A stretch of 64,000 nt of DNA. It comes from Mugil cephalus (Eukaryota > Chordata > Actinopteri > Mugiliformes > Mugilidae). The stretch spans positions 8,325,501-8,389,500 of the forward strand of contig NC_061778.1 in assembly GCF_022458985.1 (NCBI RefSeq), given 5' to 3'. Position 1 is the stretch's first letter. Each line of letters opens with the position of its first letter. This document shows positions 32,401 through 46,100 of this stretch, piece by piece. Made by a program: the position numbers and the translations under genes. The notes beneath the pieces were generated by a model. That model was not told the origin of the DNA, did not search any database, and saw nothing but the letters and a program-made list of their open reading frames with translations.

Positions 32401-35400
32401 TATAATATATAAAACTGCAGATGTTGTGCTTTCATGTCAATCCTCCATCAGGATTCCCACTAAAAACCTCAGCTCAGTTGTAACTCGCTGATATTTTTCT
32501 AGATGTGGCTGGTTGTGGAGACCAATGACGAGAACATGCCTTTTTTGTGCATCCGGCTCCAGATCAAAGATACAGCAGCTCCAGATAACAAATTCCATTT
32601 CTATACAAAGATGCTCCAGATGTGAAGAAACATCTACCATTAGAACATGTTCACTGTTCTAACAGTCGCCTTTAAGGCGTCGTTGCTGCTCGTTCTCTGA
32701 CGTCAGTGCGTCAAGGCCTTGAATTATACTCAACACATCTCGTGTTTTCCCCGCTCTAATGAGTCAAAACGTCAATGGAAACCAACGGTGGAGAGTATGC
32801 AAAGTACTGTTTACTAATAGATGTGTCATTACCCTGGGAGGACTGTGTGTGGATGGAAACATTCTTCTTTTCAAGGATTTTCATGCAGAGATGAATTCAA
32901 CGTACATTGTCCCAGACGGCAACGCCGCATACTTCAACCTACACACCTTGTAACTGAGGCTCACGAGTCCAGTTGCTGCTATTGTGCCACATTTTCTCTG
33001 GTTTTCTCAACATCCCTGATGTTTGAGTCTGAGTCATTTGCCTCCACGTTATGCCGGCGTTAAGTCCACCCACTGGTCATCTCGCAGTCTATGAGGGATC
33101 TGCAGAGCACAAACATTCGCCACGTCAATGAGAGCCGCGCTCCGAACAAAAGAGGAGGGTATTTTCAGCCTGAGCTGAAACGACGGCCTGTTTGGTGAGA
33201 TTCGGGCTATTCGAATGTTTTTCCCACCATCCCTGTGAAGAGCAGTTTGAGAGCAGGGGGATAAATGGTCATTGTAATAAATAGATATTTTAGAGGCCAT
33301 TCAGAGAGAGTGTGAAGGATGGAGCTACATCTGAAACCATCATAAAACAATATCTTTTCAAGCAGGACTATAATATCATTTATCAGTCTTAAGGAATTTT
33401 GGTGACACATGGTAAATGGTCAAACTTAACGTCTAAAACTGGCCGCGGATAAATATTTCATCCACATGCATCTTTAATTTAAAAGCAGTCGGGGTTTTTC
33501 ATTTCCATCGTCCAGTCAATTATCTGTTTGGTCTAAATGTGAATGTGCTCTGACCGTGAATTACAGCTGTGTGTGGGAAGATGGATGAAGGCAGCCAGCG
33601 GCTATGAGAGAGAAAGCAGGCAGGTATGTGGGGGGAGGAGGGGCTGATGGGAAAAACAGTGGTGAAAAACAGTGGTGAAGGTTTGACGGAAAAGCAGCCG
33701 AGGCTCCTCTGACGCACTTGTGCTAAAGCGAGTGAGACCTTTGTGATAACAAGTTGTCTCCAGCGTTATCCAGAGTCTGCGTGATACAGGCGGATTTTCT
33801 AACTCACTAAGCAAAGTTGCAAACGAATCCAAAGAAGAGGAAATTTTCTTCAAAAGCATTGCGCAGTCATGAAAACTCACAAACGAACACAGCCTCCCCA
33901 GTTAACTCCCAAAAAGTGTATCTCATTTCATCCGCCACGACCTCAGTCTGTCTCTAGAAATTATTCATTAGTCACTTGTCCTTTAATTTGTCTGCTTTTG
34001 CGGCTCTGCTCGCTCTTGTTCTAGATTTCCACTTACAGACATCACGTAACTGCAGCACAAAGTGAACGCATTACACAAGAGGCAGGCGGCCTGTGCTACT
34101 TTTATCAATGAGAATACGGCTGCCCAGGGCTGTAAACACCAACACCCTAGGTTGTATTGTAGGTGCGATCACCACAACGAAAGGAAACAGAATCTTGATT
34201 ATATCATGATGCACTTACGTCTGTCCTGCTGTTTGTCATCTGAACCACGTCCGTCTGACTCGACACTAATCAGTCAAACCAGTTGATATATTCTTTAAAC
34301 GTGGCACATTGATGAAGGACTCGAGTTTGTGCTGCATCATGTAAAAAAAAACACAACAATGGAGGCGAAACCGTTATTGAAGAGTCTGAATGTAACTGAT
34401 AACTCTCACTTGTTGCTTGGGTTATACTGTGGGAGAGATATTCAAAGTGATCGATGCTGCACAGGTTGAGATATCCTGTCTTACTGTCTCTTTCTATGGG
34501 ACTATCCTCCAAAATAACCTAATTCTACATTTCCATTAATGCAATTCGGTGGTCTCTGTGCATTAGATTGTCCTGCTTGGTAAATCACAACATTTTTAAA
34601 ACTCTGAGTTTAGCATATAAAAAACATGTGGGTAGTACTTTGCAAGACAGAAAAAAACACCTTCTAAAAATACAATTAATTCCTTAAAATCTAAATAGTC
34701 TAAATAATGTAATCTTATATATTCAGTTTGTTATCAGCATTACTAAGGAATGTGTTTCTGTGGTAAATCTCACAGCTTGTGTGCAGCATGTATCACACAG
34801 ATGACTGATGAGCAGCCAAATGTCTGATAGATCGAGCCATATGGTCAAACAGCTCAGCGCTGCAGTGACTGGTGTCGTGTGCTTTGTGCTCCTTGTCACA
34901 GAGCGAAGGTCTGACACACTTGTTGCTATGGACCGTTTCTCATTTATGAAACGCTGCACCTTCGCCGTTTTGCCTGCAGCTTTACCACATGAATACTAAA
35001 GCGCGCGCGTCGTCTTCTCCCTCCCGTGCGTCATTCATCATGCTCGGTCGTCTGTCATCTCATTCCATTGTCTATTGTGTTGGGATTTATTGTAGAACTG
35101 CCAGTTTTTTTGGTTTGCTTTCTTCATTTTGCGTCGTTGTGCAATAACGAAAAGGTGAATGAAAAGCTGCACGGTTGCATTTGTACAAGGGACCTAAATT
35201 ACCTGAATGAAACTAGAGCAGCATCTAACAATAATTTCATTATGCAGCCTGTTCATGTCCTATTTTTCTCTTGTTAGATAATTTTAGAAAAAAAAATGTC
35301 CATCAAAGTCCAAGGTGACTTCAGTTAAAATGAGAAATGTTTAAATTACCTGAATTTATCGAGTTTACCATTTTGAAAAGTAGAAATGCACAAGTTTAAA

Positions 35401-36190
35401 AGGCGATGACCCGTTCTTCTCCTAATGAAGAGTATACATTAAATTAATTAGCATTACCACACAACTTTGTCTGATTCTGCTGCTCAAGTCATACCTAATC
35501 TGTTACGACCATTAGCTTAGCTGGGCTAATTTTAGTCTACGTCAGCTATCACAGTACAGCTGATGATACTGGGTAGAATGTCATAAAAAGTAATAAATGT
35601 CCATTTTCTTTCTTAAAGAGACTTAAACATGACTGTCGAGTTTAGTTTTTTGCATGAAATACGAAGCTCGCACTAGCTGCTAGTTAGCTTAATAAAGCGT
35701 TAGCGTATTTTTTGAGTTATAGTAAAGTTTGCGTTCAGGTTGTTGATTTTTTTTCAAAAATTTCAGACAGACAACACATGACTTCTGTTACTTTGTGTTT
35801 GTGTGTTTTTGAGCTGTGCTACCTTTGCTTATTTCCCCATTTAAAGCATTTAAATGTGTGCTAAGCAAAGTTAGCTCGTTGCTAACTTTGCTAGTAGCAT
35901 CTTGATAAACTATATCATGGAAAGAGTGTGATTTGAGGGTAGTGAAGTTATAGCCAGCCACCAGTTAACTAGTTAGCTAATCTGGCTCCATTTTAAATTT
36001 AAAAACACTTGTCTACGCAACAGCAAAGCTAACTTGTTGTGAAGATACGTTTTTGTGAAAATACATTTGTGAAGATACGTTTTTTTCTTTTCCCCTCTTG
36101 GGGAAAAGAAAAAAACGGTGCATTTCAGTGTTTGGTTGAATGTTTTCCATACAATGACAAAATGAAAGGCCACAGTGTAATAAGTCAACA
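32401..36190. other. Gene desert, part 4
   Basis: This stretch lies between the LINE remnant and the likely end of the dynll2 3' UTR. No exon was recognised. It contains scattered GCTAGC/TTAGCT-rich words near 35510-35900, common in old fish repeats, and a strong hairpin at 36078-36117. Confidence 0.55.
36078..36117. repeat. Perfect 18-bp inverted repeat with TCTT loop
   Basis: The left arm 36078-36095 and right arm 36100-36117 are exact reverse complements around a 4-base loop: CG, seven T, C, four T, four C against the mirror. On RNA it would be a stable hairpin; read on the minus strand the right-hand T tract follows the stem. It lies just past the candidate distal poly(A) signal of dynll2. 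Confidence 0.9.
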
Positions 36191-36201
36191 ATTATTATTT
36201 T

Positions 36202-36207
36202 TTTATT
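36202..36207 (-). terminator. Candidate distal dynll2 poly(A) signal
   Basis: An AATAAA reads on the minus strand here, about 1.5 kb past the dynll2 stop. A long 3' UTR is usual for this gene in vertebrates, so this is a reasonable distal end, but it was chosen by position alone. Confidence 0.35.
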
Positions 36208-37456
36208 TTATCGAGTTTATACGATTTTGGTTCTGTAGCAACCTACTGGATATCTCTAATGAAGTGCAATTGTACTCAAGCCAGTTACAGTTGAGAGCAA
36301 TGACAGGCACACGTTTTGTGCAAATTTAACAGCATCGGAACGGCTCCTACATATACACAGCAAAAATACATGCCAGAGGAAAACAATACTAAATCAGTTT
36401 ACATTGACAATAGTTAGGAAGACGTCCCTCGACAAAACAACCCAAGCTAAAAGTTCAGTCTGGTGTTATCCAGCTGTAGGCTAAAACTCTCCAGTCCGTC
36501 CTCCAAAAGAACACATTTAATAAGAATTCAAACATCGTGCATTGCCATTTCAAACTAATTATACTGACATTACTAAATGAAAAACCCAAATCAGTAATAG
36601 ACAACAGATAAACCCGCTTGCTGTTGCTTTAAGACGTCCAACCGCTCCGTCTTTCCTGCACGTCTGGCAGTACACTGGCAATGCAAAACTAAAGGTTTAG
36701 GGGGGTGGGGTGATGCAATCTTGGAAGTATCACAAGCCACATGAGACGACACAACCATCTGAAACACAGGTAGCCGTGGTGGATGTTTCATCTAAAACAC
36801 CTCGCTAATGCTGCTTCATAACAAGACAAGACACACGTCGGCTCGGTCCGTTATCTACATAGTCAAAAGTTAAACAAAGAGCTTTAGTTTGTGTCCGGAA
36901 ACAGTTAAATAAATTGTGGTTTTTATCCTCCAAACATGCAGGAACACAGGATTATAAGACGGAAATGCCGGGTGGGTGAGTTGGGAGATTTCGATAACCA
37001 GTCGGTAGCATTACAACAGACATGACAGGCTGTGGCCCGTTTTTGCGAGCCTGGATTGCGCCATTGTCCTTCACAGTGAATATCTACGAGCTGACAAACT
37101 AAACATCCCAGGAAAACGCTTTCACTGGTTTGTGTTGGTTCCAAAAACGTCAAGCGCGTCGGATGTTGTGACATCTTTTCTGAACACGGCTGCTTAAATT
37201 TCTATCTTTTCTGAATCCCGATTGAAAACAATAGAAGTGTTTGTATCGTGCGAATATCCAGACGTGACTGGTTAGACAACTGTAGAGCATTAAAATATTT
37301 GCTCCATTAATAAACTTCTTTTCATGATCTTTAAGATGAATTGCTGTACTGGTGCACGCAGTATGTTTTTGTACCATCTAAACCGGCTCATTACAAGTAC
37401 TGGCAATGCCACTTGTGAGGGAAAGCAGATGCACCACTACATTCTACAGCTTTCCT

Positions 37457-37462
37457 TTTATT
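37457..37462 (-). terminator. Candidate proximal dynll2 poly(A) signal
   Basis: AATAAA on the minus strand, about 270 bases past the dynll2 stop. It would give a short 3' UTR isoform. Confidence 0.45.
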
Positions 37463-37731
37463 ATACAATCAAGGGCCACATTGAAATCTTTTACAACCTA
37501 GAATTTAAACAGCATCAACAAAAACTACTTCAGTTGCATTCAAATGGCAACTATTGAAAAGTAAACTTACTGTAACATACATATTAAATAGTGTATAGTC
37601 CATGCAATTGCGCACGGCCGGTTTTGCATCGTTATGGTATGTCGTTATTAGTGTATGGGAGACATCAGCCACCAGTGCATTTCCAATTTAGGCTCAGGGA
37701 GAAAAACTCCTCAACACCCATCAGAAACGTC

Positions 37732-39113
<1,382 letters not shown>

Positions 39114-39695
39114 GGCTGAGGATGATGATGATGCCTGCTGAGGAAGACAGGATGATGAGGAGAGAGAAGGAGGGGGGGAAGCGGGGGGCACGTTCACTCA
39201 GACGTACCGCACTGAAAATTAACACCGCACGTGGTGATGATGAGGATGGTTCAGGCCAGAAAGATCAAAGCAAACGCACGCAGAAAATGCCCATTTCCAA
39301 AAGCGCATTACTGTTAGTTTTGGTCACTAACGCAGATCCGAATCCAAAACTTACGCATGTGTATTTTTGCTTATGTCCCCCAACTACACGATGACTTGAG
39401 CGTTGCATAGATTGGCTGCGAAACTTGATACAGGTGGAGTTAAATTACTTGGCAAAATCACTTTGGGATAAAAGCAGCCTCTGCATTCGAGGGGGGCAAA
39501 AGTATCAAAATGTATCCAGGTAATTATCAGCCAAGAAAAAAACAAAACCCAATACGCCTCTTCTTTCCTTGTGACAACACAGTCTATCTGTCTAACCAGT
39601 CGAAATGCATTACAGTAAGAGATCACCATCATAAAGAGAAACTCGAATCATATCCAACACAACATGCAAGTGTGAGGAGAAAATCTGCAACTCAC

Positions 39696-39960
39696 CTTTT
39701 ACTGAGCCGCCTGAGAACACTTGCCTTCTAAAAATATGTTTCACGGCAGCCAGTGGGGAAGGTTTAGATGATGCTGCGGCTAATTGCTTTTTAAAGATTT
39801 ACACAATAAGCATGTAGGTAGGTTGGCTCTCTTGCTTGTGCTCCGGCAGCTCTCCGCCCCTCTGCTGCATGCTGCACCCTGTCATTGGCTGGGCCGCAGC
39901 CTCCCCGTGTTTTCAGAGGGTTTTTCACCAGCTCCCGTCTGCCGGCATCTTATTTCATCC
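39696..39960 (-). other. Probable dynll2 non-coding first exon and promoter
   Basis: A strong donor (AAAAG then GTGAGTT on the minus strand) ends at 39696 and pairs with the acceptor just upstream of the dynll2 start codon. The sequence rightwards to about 39960 is relatively GC-rich, as expected of a promoter-proximal exon. The transcription start is not determined. Confidence 0.55.
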
Positions 39961-40249
39961 CACAATGCATCATTCACGGTATACGCCGCTGACTGTGGGC
40001 TAAAAGAGACCTTGCTGTAGGTAGGCACCGCTCGGCCGTGCGTAAAGGCTTCTCTCCCCAGTCACAGTGGAGCTTTGCCTACACACGCATTAGTATCGCG
40101 TTAGTATTTATGTATATTTTCCATTAGACACCAGTTACAAGGTGGGTTTCTAAAATAGTGGAAATGCACCGCATTAATTGTTCTGCGCATGCGTAATAGT
40201 TGACGATTTCATACTTGCGCTCATGTTGCAAATAAAAACAAACTATCGT

Positions 40250-41656
40250 GTCTTTGTTTGAAAGTTTTATTGAAAATGCTAAGAGAAAGAAAAAAGATTA
40301 AGCAAAATAAAACATACAAACTACTCCCAAAATGAACCCCCTTCCCAACCCTCCCCAATTATTATTATTTTTTTTAAAATTCCTTCATACCAGGCATCTA
40401 CGACTCCATCCTTTGATCCAACTTCCTGGTCCTCAGTTTCGTTTTCTTGTAAAATAAAGCCATTATCACTGAAAAAAACTTTTAAAGATAGGCAGGGGGG
40501 CCTAATCGAAAGGAGAGGGGGGAAAAAAAATGTTGCTCTGGGACTCCTAGTTCTGAATTCAATTCTCATTTGAATCCTGGAAATCTGCTCCCGTTCCGAG
40601 CATCCATCCTTGCCTATCCCTTTCCTAATCGATCCACTCATCCAGCTCCAAGGATTGGGATCCACTGAGCCACTCCTCCAATCAAAACCTTGAAATACCA
40701 GGAAGAAAATCAGAGGCAGACCGTTAGAATAATATGTCAAGATTTTTGGGCCTAATTTTTTTTTCCATGTCAGACCAAAGAAAAGAAAATTGCCACTGAG
40801 CACAAAAAATCCTATCACTCCCTGAAACATTTTAACCAATGAGGACATTAAAGTTTAAAGTGGGACGCTTTTTTTGGCAGCAAAGCAATGAATCAGATTT
40901 TTACATTTAACAGCAAAGATGTTACACTTACATCACAACACTTGATTCTAGGACTGTTTATTCTGTCACAGGCCAGAGTAGCATGTTAAAAACTGTATAT
41001 ATATATAACAAAAGTACAGCACATATGGCTTCGTTAAATGACATGCATGACATGGCAAACCCATCAAAACTTTCAATTTATGGAATATGAAGCGTACCAT
41101 TGCCTCGACCTGATTGCTCCTAGTTGTCCTATCCTGACCATACAAATGAAATGTGCTCCACAATGGTTTTATTCCAAATCACTTTAATCCTTCTCTTCAG
41201 ATGTCTAAAGGAAGACACAAGGGTAAAATACAGTTAAGCATTGGGCTCCCCTTTTAAACAGCCCACCCCACATTTCCAAAGAGAGACACTATTAAAAAAA
41301 ATAGAAACAAGAACAAAATGTCAATCTTCAATACTTGCAAAAACATTGAGTGTCCCTCATGACAGCTCAACGTTTTCGAAGTCCAACACAGCACAAATTC
41401 TACTTTTGCAAAAATTGAGGACAGAAAGAAGAGGAGAGAGGGACAAAACAAAAAGGACAAAGCAGCTGGAGAGGGAGGGAAAAGGTTCGAAGAAGGGATG
41501 GGGGCGGGATACATCTACATACCAAGATCATCCACATGGACATCAGGACAAGAAATGCCAAAATTAAAAATCAATAGCTGACATCTGGAGAAACTCATAA
41601 GAGGTAAAAACAGGAGGATGTACATCAAAAGGGTGAAACATCGGTGGTAGAAAGGT
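40250..41656 (-). other. Probable srsf1 3' UTR
   Basis: This runs from the srsf1 stop to an AATAAA on the minus strand at 40266-40271. SRSF1 mRNAs in vertebrates carry long, strongly conserved 3' UTRs that take part in autoregulation, so the length fits. Other AATAAA signals lie at about 40949-40954 and 41167-41172. A possible splice acceptor (CCTTTAG then ACATCTGAAG) reads at about 41202. A 175-codon minus-strand open frame (40321-40848) lies inside and looks fortuitous. Confidence 0.65.
40266..40271 (-). terminator. srsf1 distal poly(A) signal
   Basis: AATAAA on the minus strand, followed within a few bases by an ACTTTC-rich stretch. It lies about 1.4 kb past the srsf1 stop, at the left limit of the presumed 3' UTR. 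Confidence 0.6.
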
Positions 41657-43946
41657 TTAGGAACGGGAGCGAGAGCGGCTGTGCCGCGGCGAGTAGCGGG
41701 GCGATCCTCTGCCACGGCCACGGGAATTGCTTCGACTGCGACTGGCGCTGCGACTGCGGCTCCTGCTCCGGCTGCCACGACTGCGAGAGCGTGATCTTCC
41801 ATAACTTGGGCTGCGGGGACCGTCTAATTTCACACGAATGTAAGCAGTCTCTCCCTGGCGGACACAAGAAAACTTGACATTGAAAAGACTACATTCCTGG
41901 CTGCGGTGGAAATACCACAGAGGGAAATAAGGGCCGAGTGTTGGTTCAAAACAAACATGTCCTGAAAGTACTTACCTCCACACAGGAAAGAAACACAATC
42001 CATGACAGTTAATCAAATCAGTACACATACCTCATGTGATCGGAATTTGGTGTTGTCCAGCTTTCGAACGGCATAGGTCATGTCCTCTTTGCGCACAAAT
42101 TCTACAACTCCGGTTCCGTCTCTGTAAACGTCAGCGTAGCACACATCACCCGCCTCACGCATGTGGTCCTTCAGGTCCTGCCAGCTGCCGCTCTGAGGGA
42201 GCCCTGAGAAACAATGTTCTGTCAGTTCTGACACATCACAGCTGACTATGCGCGGAGACACGTCAACAAGGAAATCTGTCTTGCTTCAAGACATTTAAAT
42301 ATTTTACTAATGCAAATCTCACACCTTGTTTAGCAACCTGCATAGCTGCGAACTCCCACATGCTTGGCTGTGGCATTATGGGCGCAGGTGCACTGTGCCA
42401 CTTACCAATCCCTTATGGCAAAATTCGTTCTCTGCATTTAATTAGATTATTTCTGCACACAATAGTGATCACACTTTAAGCATTTTGGGGTTCTTGCTCA
42501 AGGCACCTCAGCCATGAACATGGAAGGGTCTCAAACCAGTGACCATACAGTCAGAAGTCTGTTTCTCTAACAAAAGACACTAGTTTCACATCTGGACCAG
42601 GACCAGAAGTTTTAGGGTACCTCTGGCTTGTACCTTTCTTGTTCATTGTCCAAAAGTAAAAACTTCCATCCGCAACCTTTAGTTTATCAATACGCAAACA
42701 TAATCTAATATCATAAATAAAAACGTAACATTTGAACAATATGTTCAATACACTTGCTTGAACTCGCCTTCAACAAAGACACATGCTTTGTGCAAGCAAA
42801 ACAATCCTCCAGGAAGCAGGAACAACTTGTTACAGCCTCCTGTAAAACAAAACTTGCTGCCAAATAAATGACTAACTAGTTTGCTTACCCGAGACAACGA
42901 CCCTGTACTCGGAGCGTCTGGATGGTGGCCCATATCTTCCTCTGGGTGCTCCACCGATCCCTCCAAACCCGCCTCTGGAGCCCCTGCCACTCCGGGGAAA
43001 CTCCACACGCAGTCTGTAGCCGTCGTAGTCGTAGCCATCACGGCCATACACTGCATCATCGGCGTCCCTGTCAATGAAAAACAAAAACCATAGCCTCAGT
43101 GCTTCAACATGTATAGTAAAGCTCCCAAACTCACACAGTTAGTGGCAAGCTTTTATCTTTTATCCTTTGTTAATGCGCCTCACGTGCACACAACTGGATT
43201 AATTGGCCATATCAAAAAGGCTTTTAAAGACAACAGTACTTGTGTTTAGAGAAGACGTTTCGCCACTCATCCGAGCAGCTGATTCAGTCATTTTTTAAAA
43301 CTCTTTTTGGACATACCTTGACTTGCATGACTGAGGACCTTCACAGATAGATTAATTTAAATAGCTGGCACAAAGAGACAGTCATGGTTGTAAATTCTCG
43401 TTGCGCAGAAAGCGCATTGCCGCCAAATAGCTGCACAATCAAGCGTAACGCTGCCAGAGTACCCATGCAACTCATTATACTGAGCAAGTGGGGGTTAACA
43501 GCAGTAGTAACGTAGAGCATGCACAAATGAGAGGTTTTTAAATGATCAAAACCACGCACCACGTGCATACTAGGCCAGCTATATGCAGCGTTAAATAACA
43601 GACCCGAAACCGAAAGCAAACATACCACGTTTTGCAACGACAACGTAAAGGACCTCCGGGAAATAGCCGGAGCCCAGAGCAACGCGTTAGCAACACGAGT
43701 TTGTTAGCAACACAATAGGGCAGCCACGGGCCTAGCATGCCAACAGTTAGCTCCTTACCGTGGGTCTTCGAACTCAATGAAGGCGAAAGGCGGCCCCCCT
43801 CTCCGGTTCTTCAGGTCGATGTCTCGAATCGTACCGTATTTGTAGAATACATCCTCCACGTCTTTTGTGCGAATATCTGGGGGGAGGTTTCCGACATAAA
43901 TTCTGCAGTCGTTGTTCCCGGCGGGGCCGCGCACAACACCCGACAT
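41657..43946 (-). CDS. srsf1: Serine/arginine-rich splicing factor 1 (SF2/ASF)
   Basis: This essential SR protein binds exonic enhancers and recruits U1 and U2AF during pre-mRNA splicing, and shuttles from nucleus to cytoplasm. Exons: 43946-43759, 43067-42889, 42203-42031, 41854-41657. They total 738 nt and encode 245 aa (the human protein is 248). RRM1 covers about residues 13-88 ([16 protein letters not shown] and the [13 protein letters not shown] motif). A Gly-rich linker with [19 protein letters not shown] follows. The pseudo-RRM has the diagnostic [20 protein letters not shown]. The C-terminal RS domain begins at about residue 197 and ends RHSRSRSRS. It is slightly shorter than human, with an [18 protein letters not shown] segment. 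All junctions have GT/AG and correct phase. Confidence 0.98.
43240..43350 (-). repeat. Dispersed repeat fragment in srsf1 intron 1
   Basis: Reading on the minus strand it starts TCTGTGAAGGTCCTCAGTCA, and on the plus strand it has AAGACGTTTCGCCACTCATCC. Both strings match the repeat at 15402-15672, in opposite orientation. It is a short, internally deleted relative. Confidence 0.75.
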
Positions 43947-44260
43947 CGCAGCTAACGGCTAACCAATGCTAACGGCTAACCCAAGGCTAACGGCTCGTTG
44001 TTTGCACGATTCTAAACGGCTGGTTTACGCCACGGCTGGATCACACACCGAGCGGCTGCGAGTCGTCGGAGCTAAAGGAGAAAAATCCAGTCAAGTATGC
44101 GCCGTCGTTTAACGCTACAACCAGGTGGGGGGTTTATTTACAGGGCAGACAATACTCGCAACGCGACACGGCGCCGACGACTAGTCCAGTTTTTCTCTTC
44201 TTCAGGAACCGCGCTCCTTTACCGAGGCATTCATGAATACCGGAAACATTGCAGCCGGAT
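43947..44260 (-). promoter_or_regulatory. srsf1 5' UTR and promoter region
   Basis: This is the GC-richer stretch upstream of the srsf1 start codon. The first 45 bases contain several tandem GTTAGCC units on the minus strand. The region ends near 44260 at an abrupt change to AT-rich sequence. No TATA box is evident, as expected for a housekeeping gene. The exact start site is unknown. Confidence 0.5.
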
Positions 44261-45960
44261 CTGACACATCCGCCATACAAAATAGTCCGCCAAACAGGAG
44301 CAGAGCAGGTGTTTCAAAATATAATTTTTTTATTTTTTATTTTTTTTATTTTGTTTTTGTTTTTAATTATTAGTTATTCCTTATCAGAATATGTGATTAA
44401 TTTTCAAAGACATTGTCACTACTCTTAGTGGGACATGTTTATCCAAATTCTCAAGAACCAGTGATATAACAACATATTGACATGTATCTTCTTCTAATGT
44501 CTATTTGACATCTAATTTTGTCAAAATTTTAACATAGCACACATGTCATTTCTGTCCTAAACCTAATTTAGTTGTGTCTTAATTTTAAAACTTTAGTTTC
44601 AAATTATGGTGCATACAATTTTAAAATATAATGAACAAGTAAATAACCATTTATTTACAATGTAAACCTCACTTAACGAGTAGCAACATTGAATTAATAA
44701 TTGTGTTTCACTTCGATAATAACACATAAGCCTATTATTCCCAAAATTTGTAGTTTGTGAAGGGAGTACTTGTACTTTTGGTAATTTAAGTGTAATTACA
44801 TGCTCATAAAATTCTGTGTTTTGAGATAAAATATTTATATTGCTGTAAAAATGTGGAAATAGTTACACCACCCATATAAAAACACTCATCATCTGTCATT
44901 CCAAATAGTGTACTAATAATCAGTTTCCTACTTTTAAGTCAGTTTCTTCTGTGAATATGTGACAATTCATCAAGATCAGTTTTATTTGAAATTTGGGAAA
45001 AAAAATGTTTATCAAGTCAATTGAAAAGATATGGGTACACATCTGTATTTAAAGATGGTCTGATCCCCCAGAGCAAATAGAATAAAAGAATATATAATAC
45101 TTGATAAAATAATTAATTTTGTGTAGCATATACGAGCACATATAAACACAAGTGTCCAAGGGAGAAGGTTTGATTTTGACATTGGTGGGGACAAAATAAG
45201 TTTTTCAAGGCAGCACTCCTGAAAGTTGATGTTGTTGTTTTTTTTTGTTTGTTTGTTTGTTTTTTGCATTTGCATTTGCAAACATTATTTTGCATTATGT
45301 AGATAATCAATCAAGCAAATGATCATAGATCAGTAATCAACGTTTCATTTATATCTTGATATATAAGGAGAATACAAGAATTTAATGGATTCCGCAATGT
45401 TATAGGTCAAAGCAACTAATGAAAAACAAGGAGGCAACTTTAAAGAATACCCTGGGGGTAGAAATGAAGTAACATCTGAACCTTGGAAAAGACAGATTAG
45501 TGTCCACTGGTTTCCACCCTCTCCTTCAGCTTCTCCTCCTCCATCTCCTTCTACTCTACCTCCTCCAGCCTCTCCATCTTTACCTCCCCCTGCCTCTCCT
45601 CCTCCATCCCCCTGACAAGAATATATTGATGCTTGACCTATGAACAGATTACAAACACAATGATCATCGAGTTTGATGGTACAGTTATTGCCTGAGCAAA
45701 AAACACTTTTACTTTTACACAATTATTGCATGTAATTTATTCCAAAAATTAGATTCTAGATCTAAACAGTTGTTCTCTTCCACTCAAATACATGAAAATA
45801 ATAAGTAAAAATAACTTATTTAATCCTGTTTATTCAATATCTGCATTGTTTAGCCTCTACAGTTATACACCCTTAAAGTAATTAGCTGAAGTGACCCAGG
45901 CATAACAAAGGAATAACAAAATATATTGACAATTTGCGGTTGCAGATAAACGCACTGCCG
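44261..45960. other. AT-rich intergenic spacer
   Basis: No gene was found between the srsf1 promoter and the promoter-like cluster at 46 kb. It contains a T-rich run near 44325-44365 and a pyrimidine-rich tract at about 45505-45615. Confidence 0.6.
45505..45615 (+). repeat. Pyrimidine-rich (CTC/CCT) degenerate tract
   Basis: About 110 bases of imperfect CTCCTCCAT / CTCCTTC units, almost all C and T on the plus strand. The opposite strand yields a Gly/Glu-rich open frame that is a product of the repeat. Confidence 0.8.
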
Positions 45961-45989
45961 ACTCCTTGCAGCAGGTTGAAAGTAGCGTT

Positions 45990-46100
45990 ACGAGCAGATG
46001 TAGTGACAGCGGGAAGGACCAATCACATGTTAGCGGGAAACCGGAAGAGCCAATCAGAGAGCGTTTTTAGATTAGAGGCGGGGCTTGCAGAGACCGACTG
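45990..46100 (+). promoter_or_regulatory. Orphan promoter-like motif cluster
   Basis: Within 70 bases lie two CCAAT boxes (46018-46025, 46049-46057), an E2F-like GCGGGAAA (46033-46040), an ETS-like CCGGAAG (46041-46047) and a GC box GGCGGGGC (46077-46084). This is a typical layout for a TATA-less, cell-cycle or housekeeping promoter. No recognised gene starts here: aldoc ends to the right and srsf1 starts to the left, both on the minus strand. Function is inferred from motifs only. Confidence 0.5.

Noticed and set aside
40321-40848. Calling the 175-codon frame a gene
   Set aside because: It sits between the srsf1 stop and its poly(A) signal on the same strand, with UTR-like T/A-rich composition. 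It was kept only as a finding.
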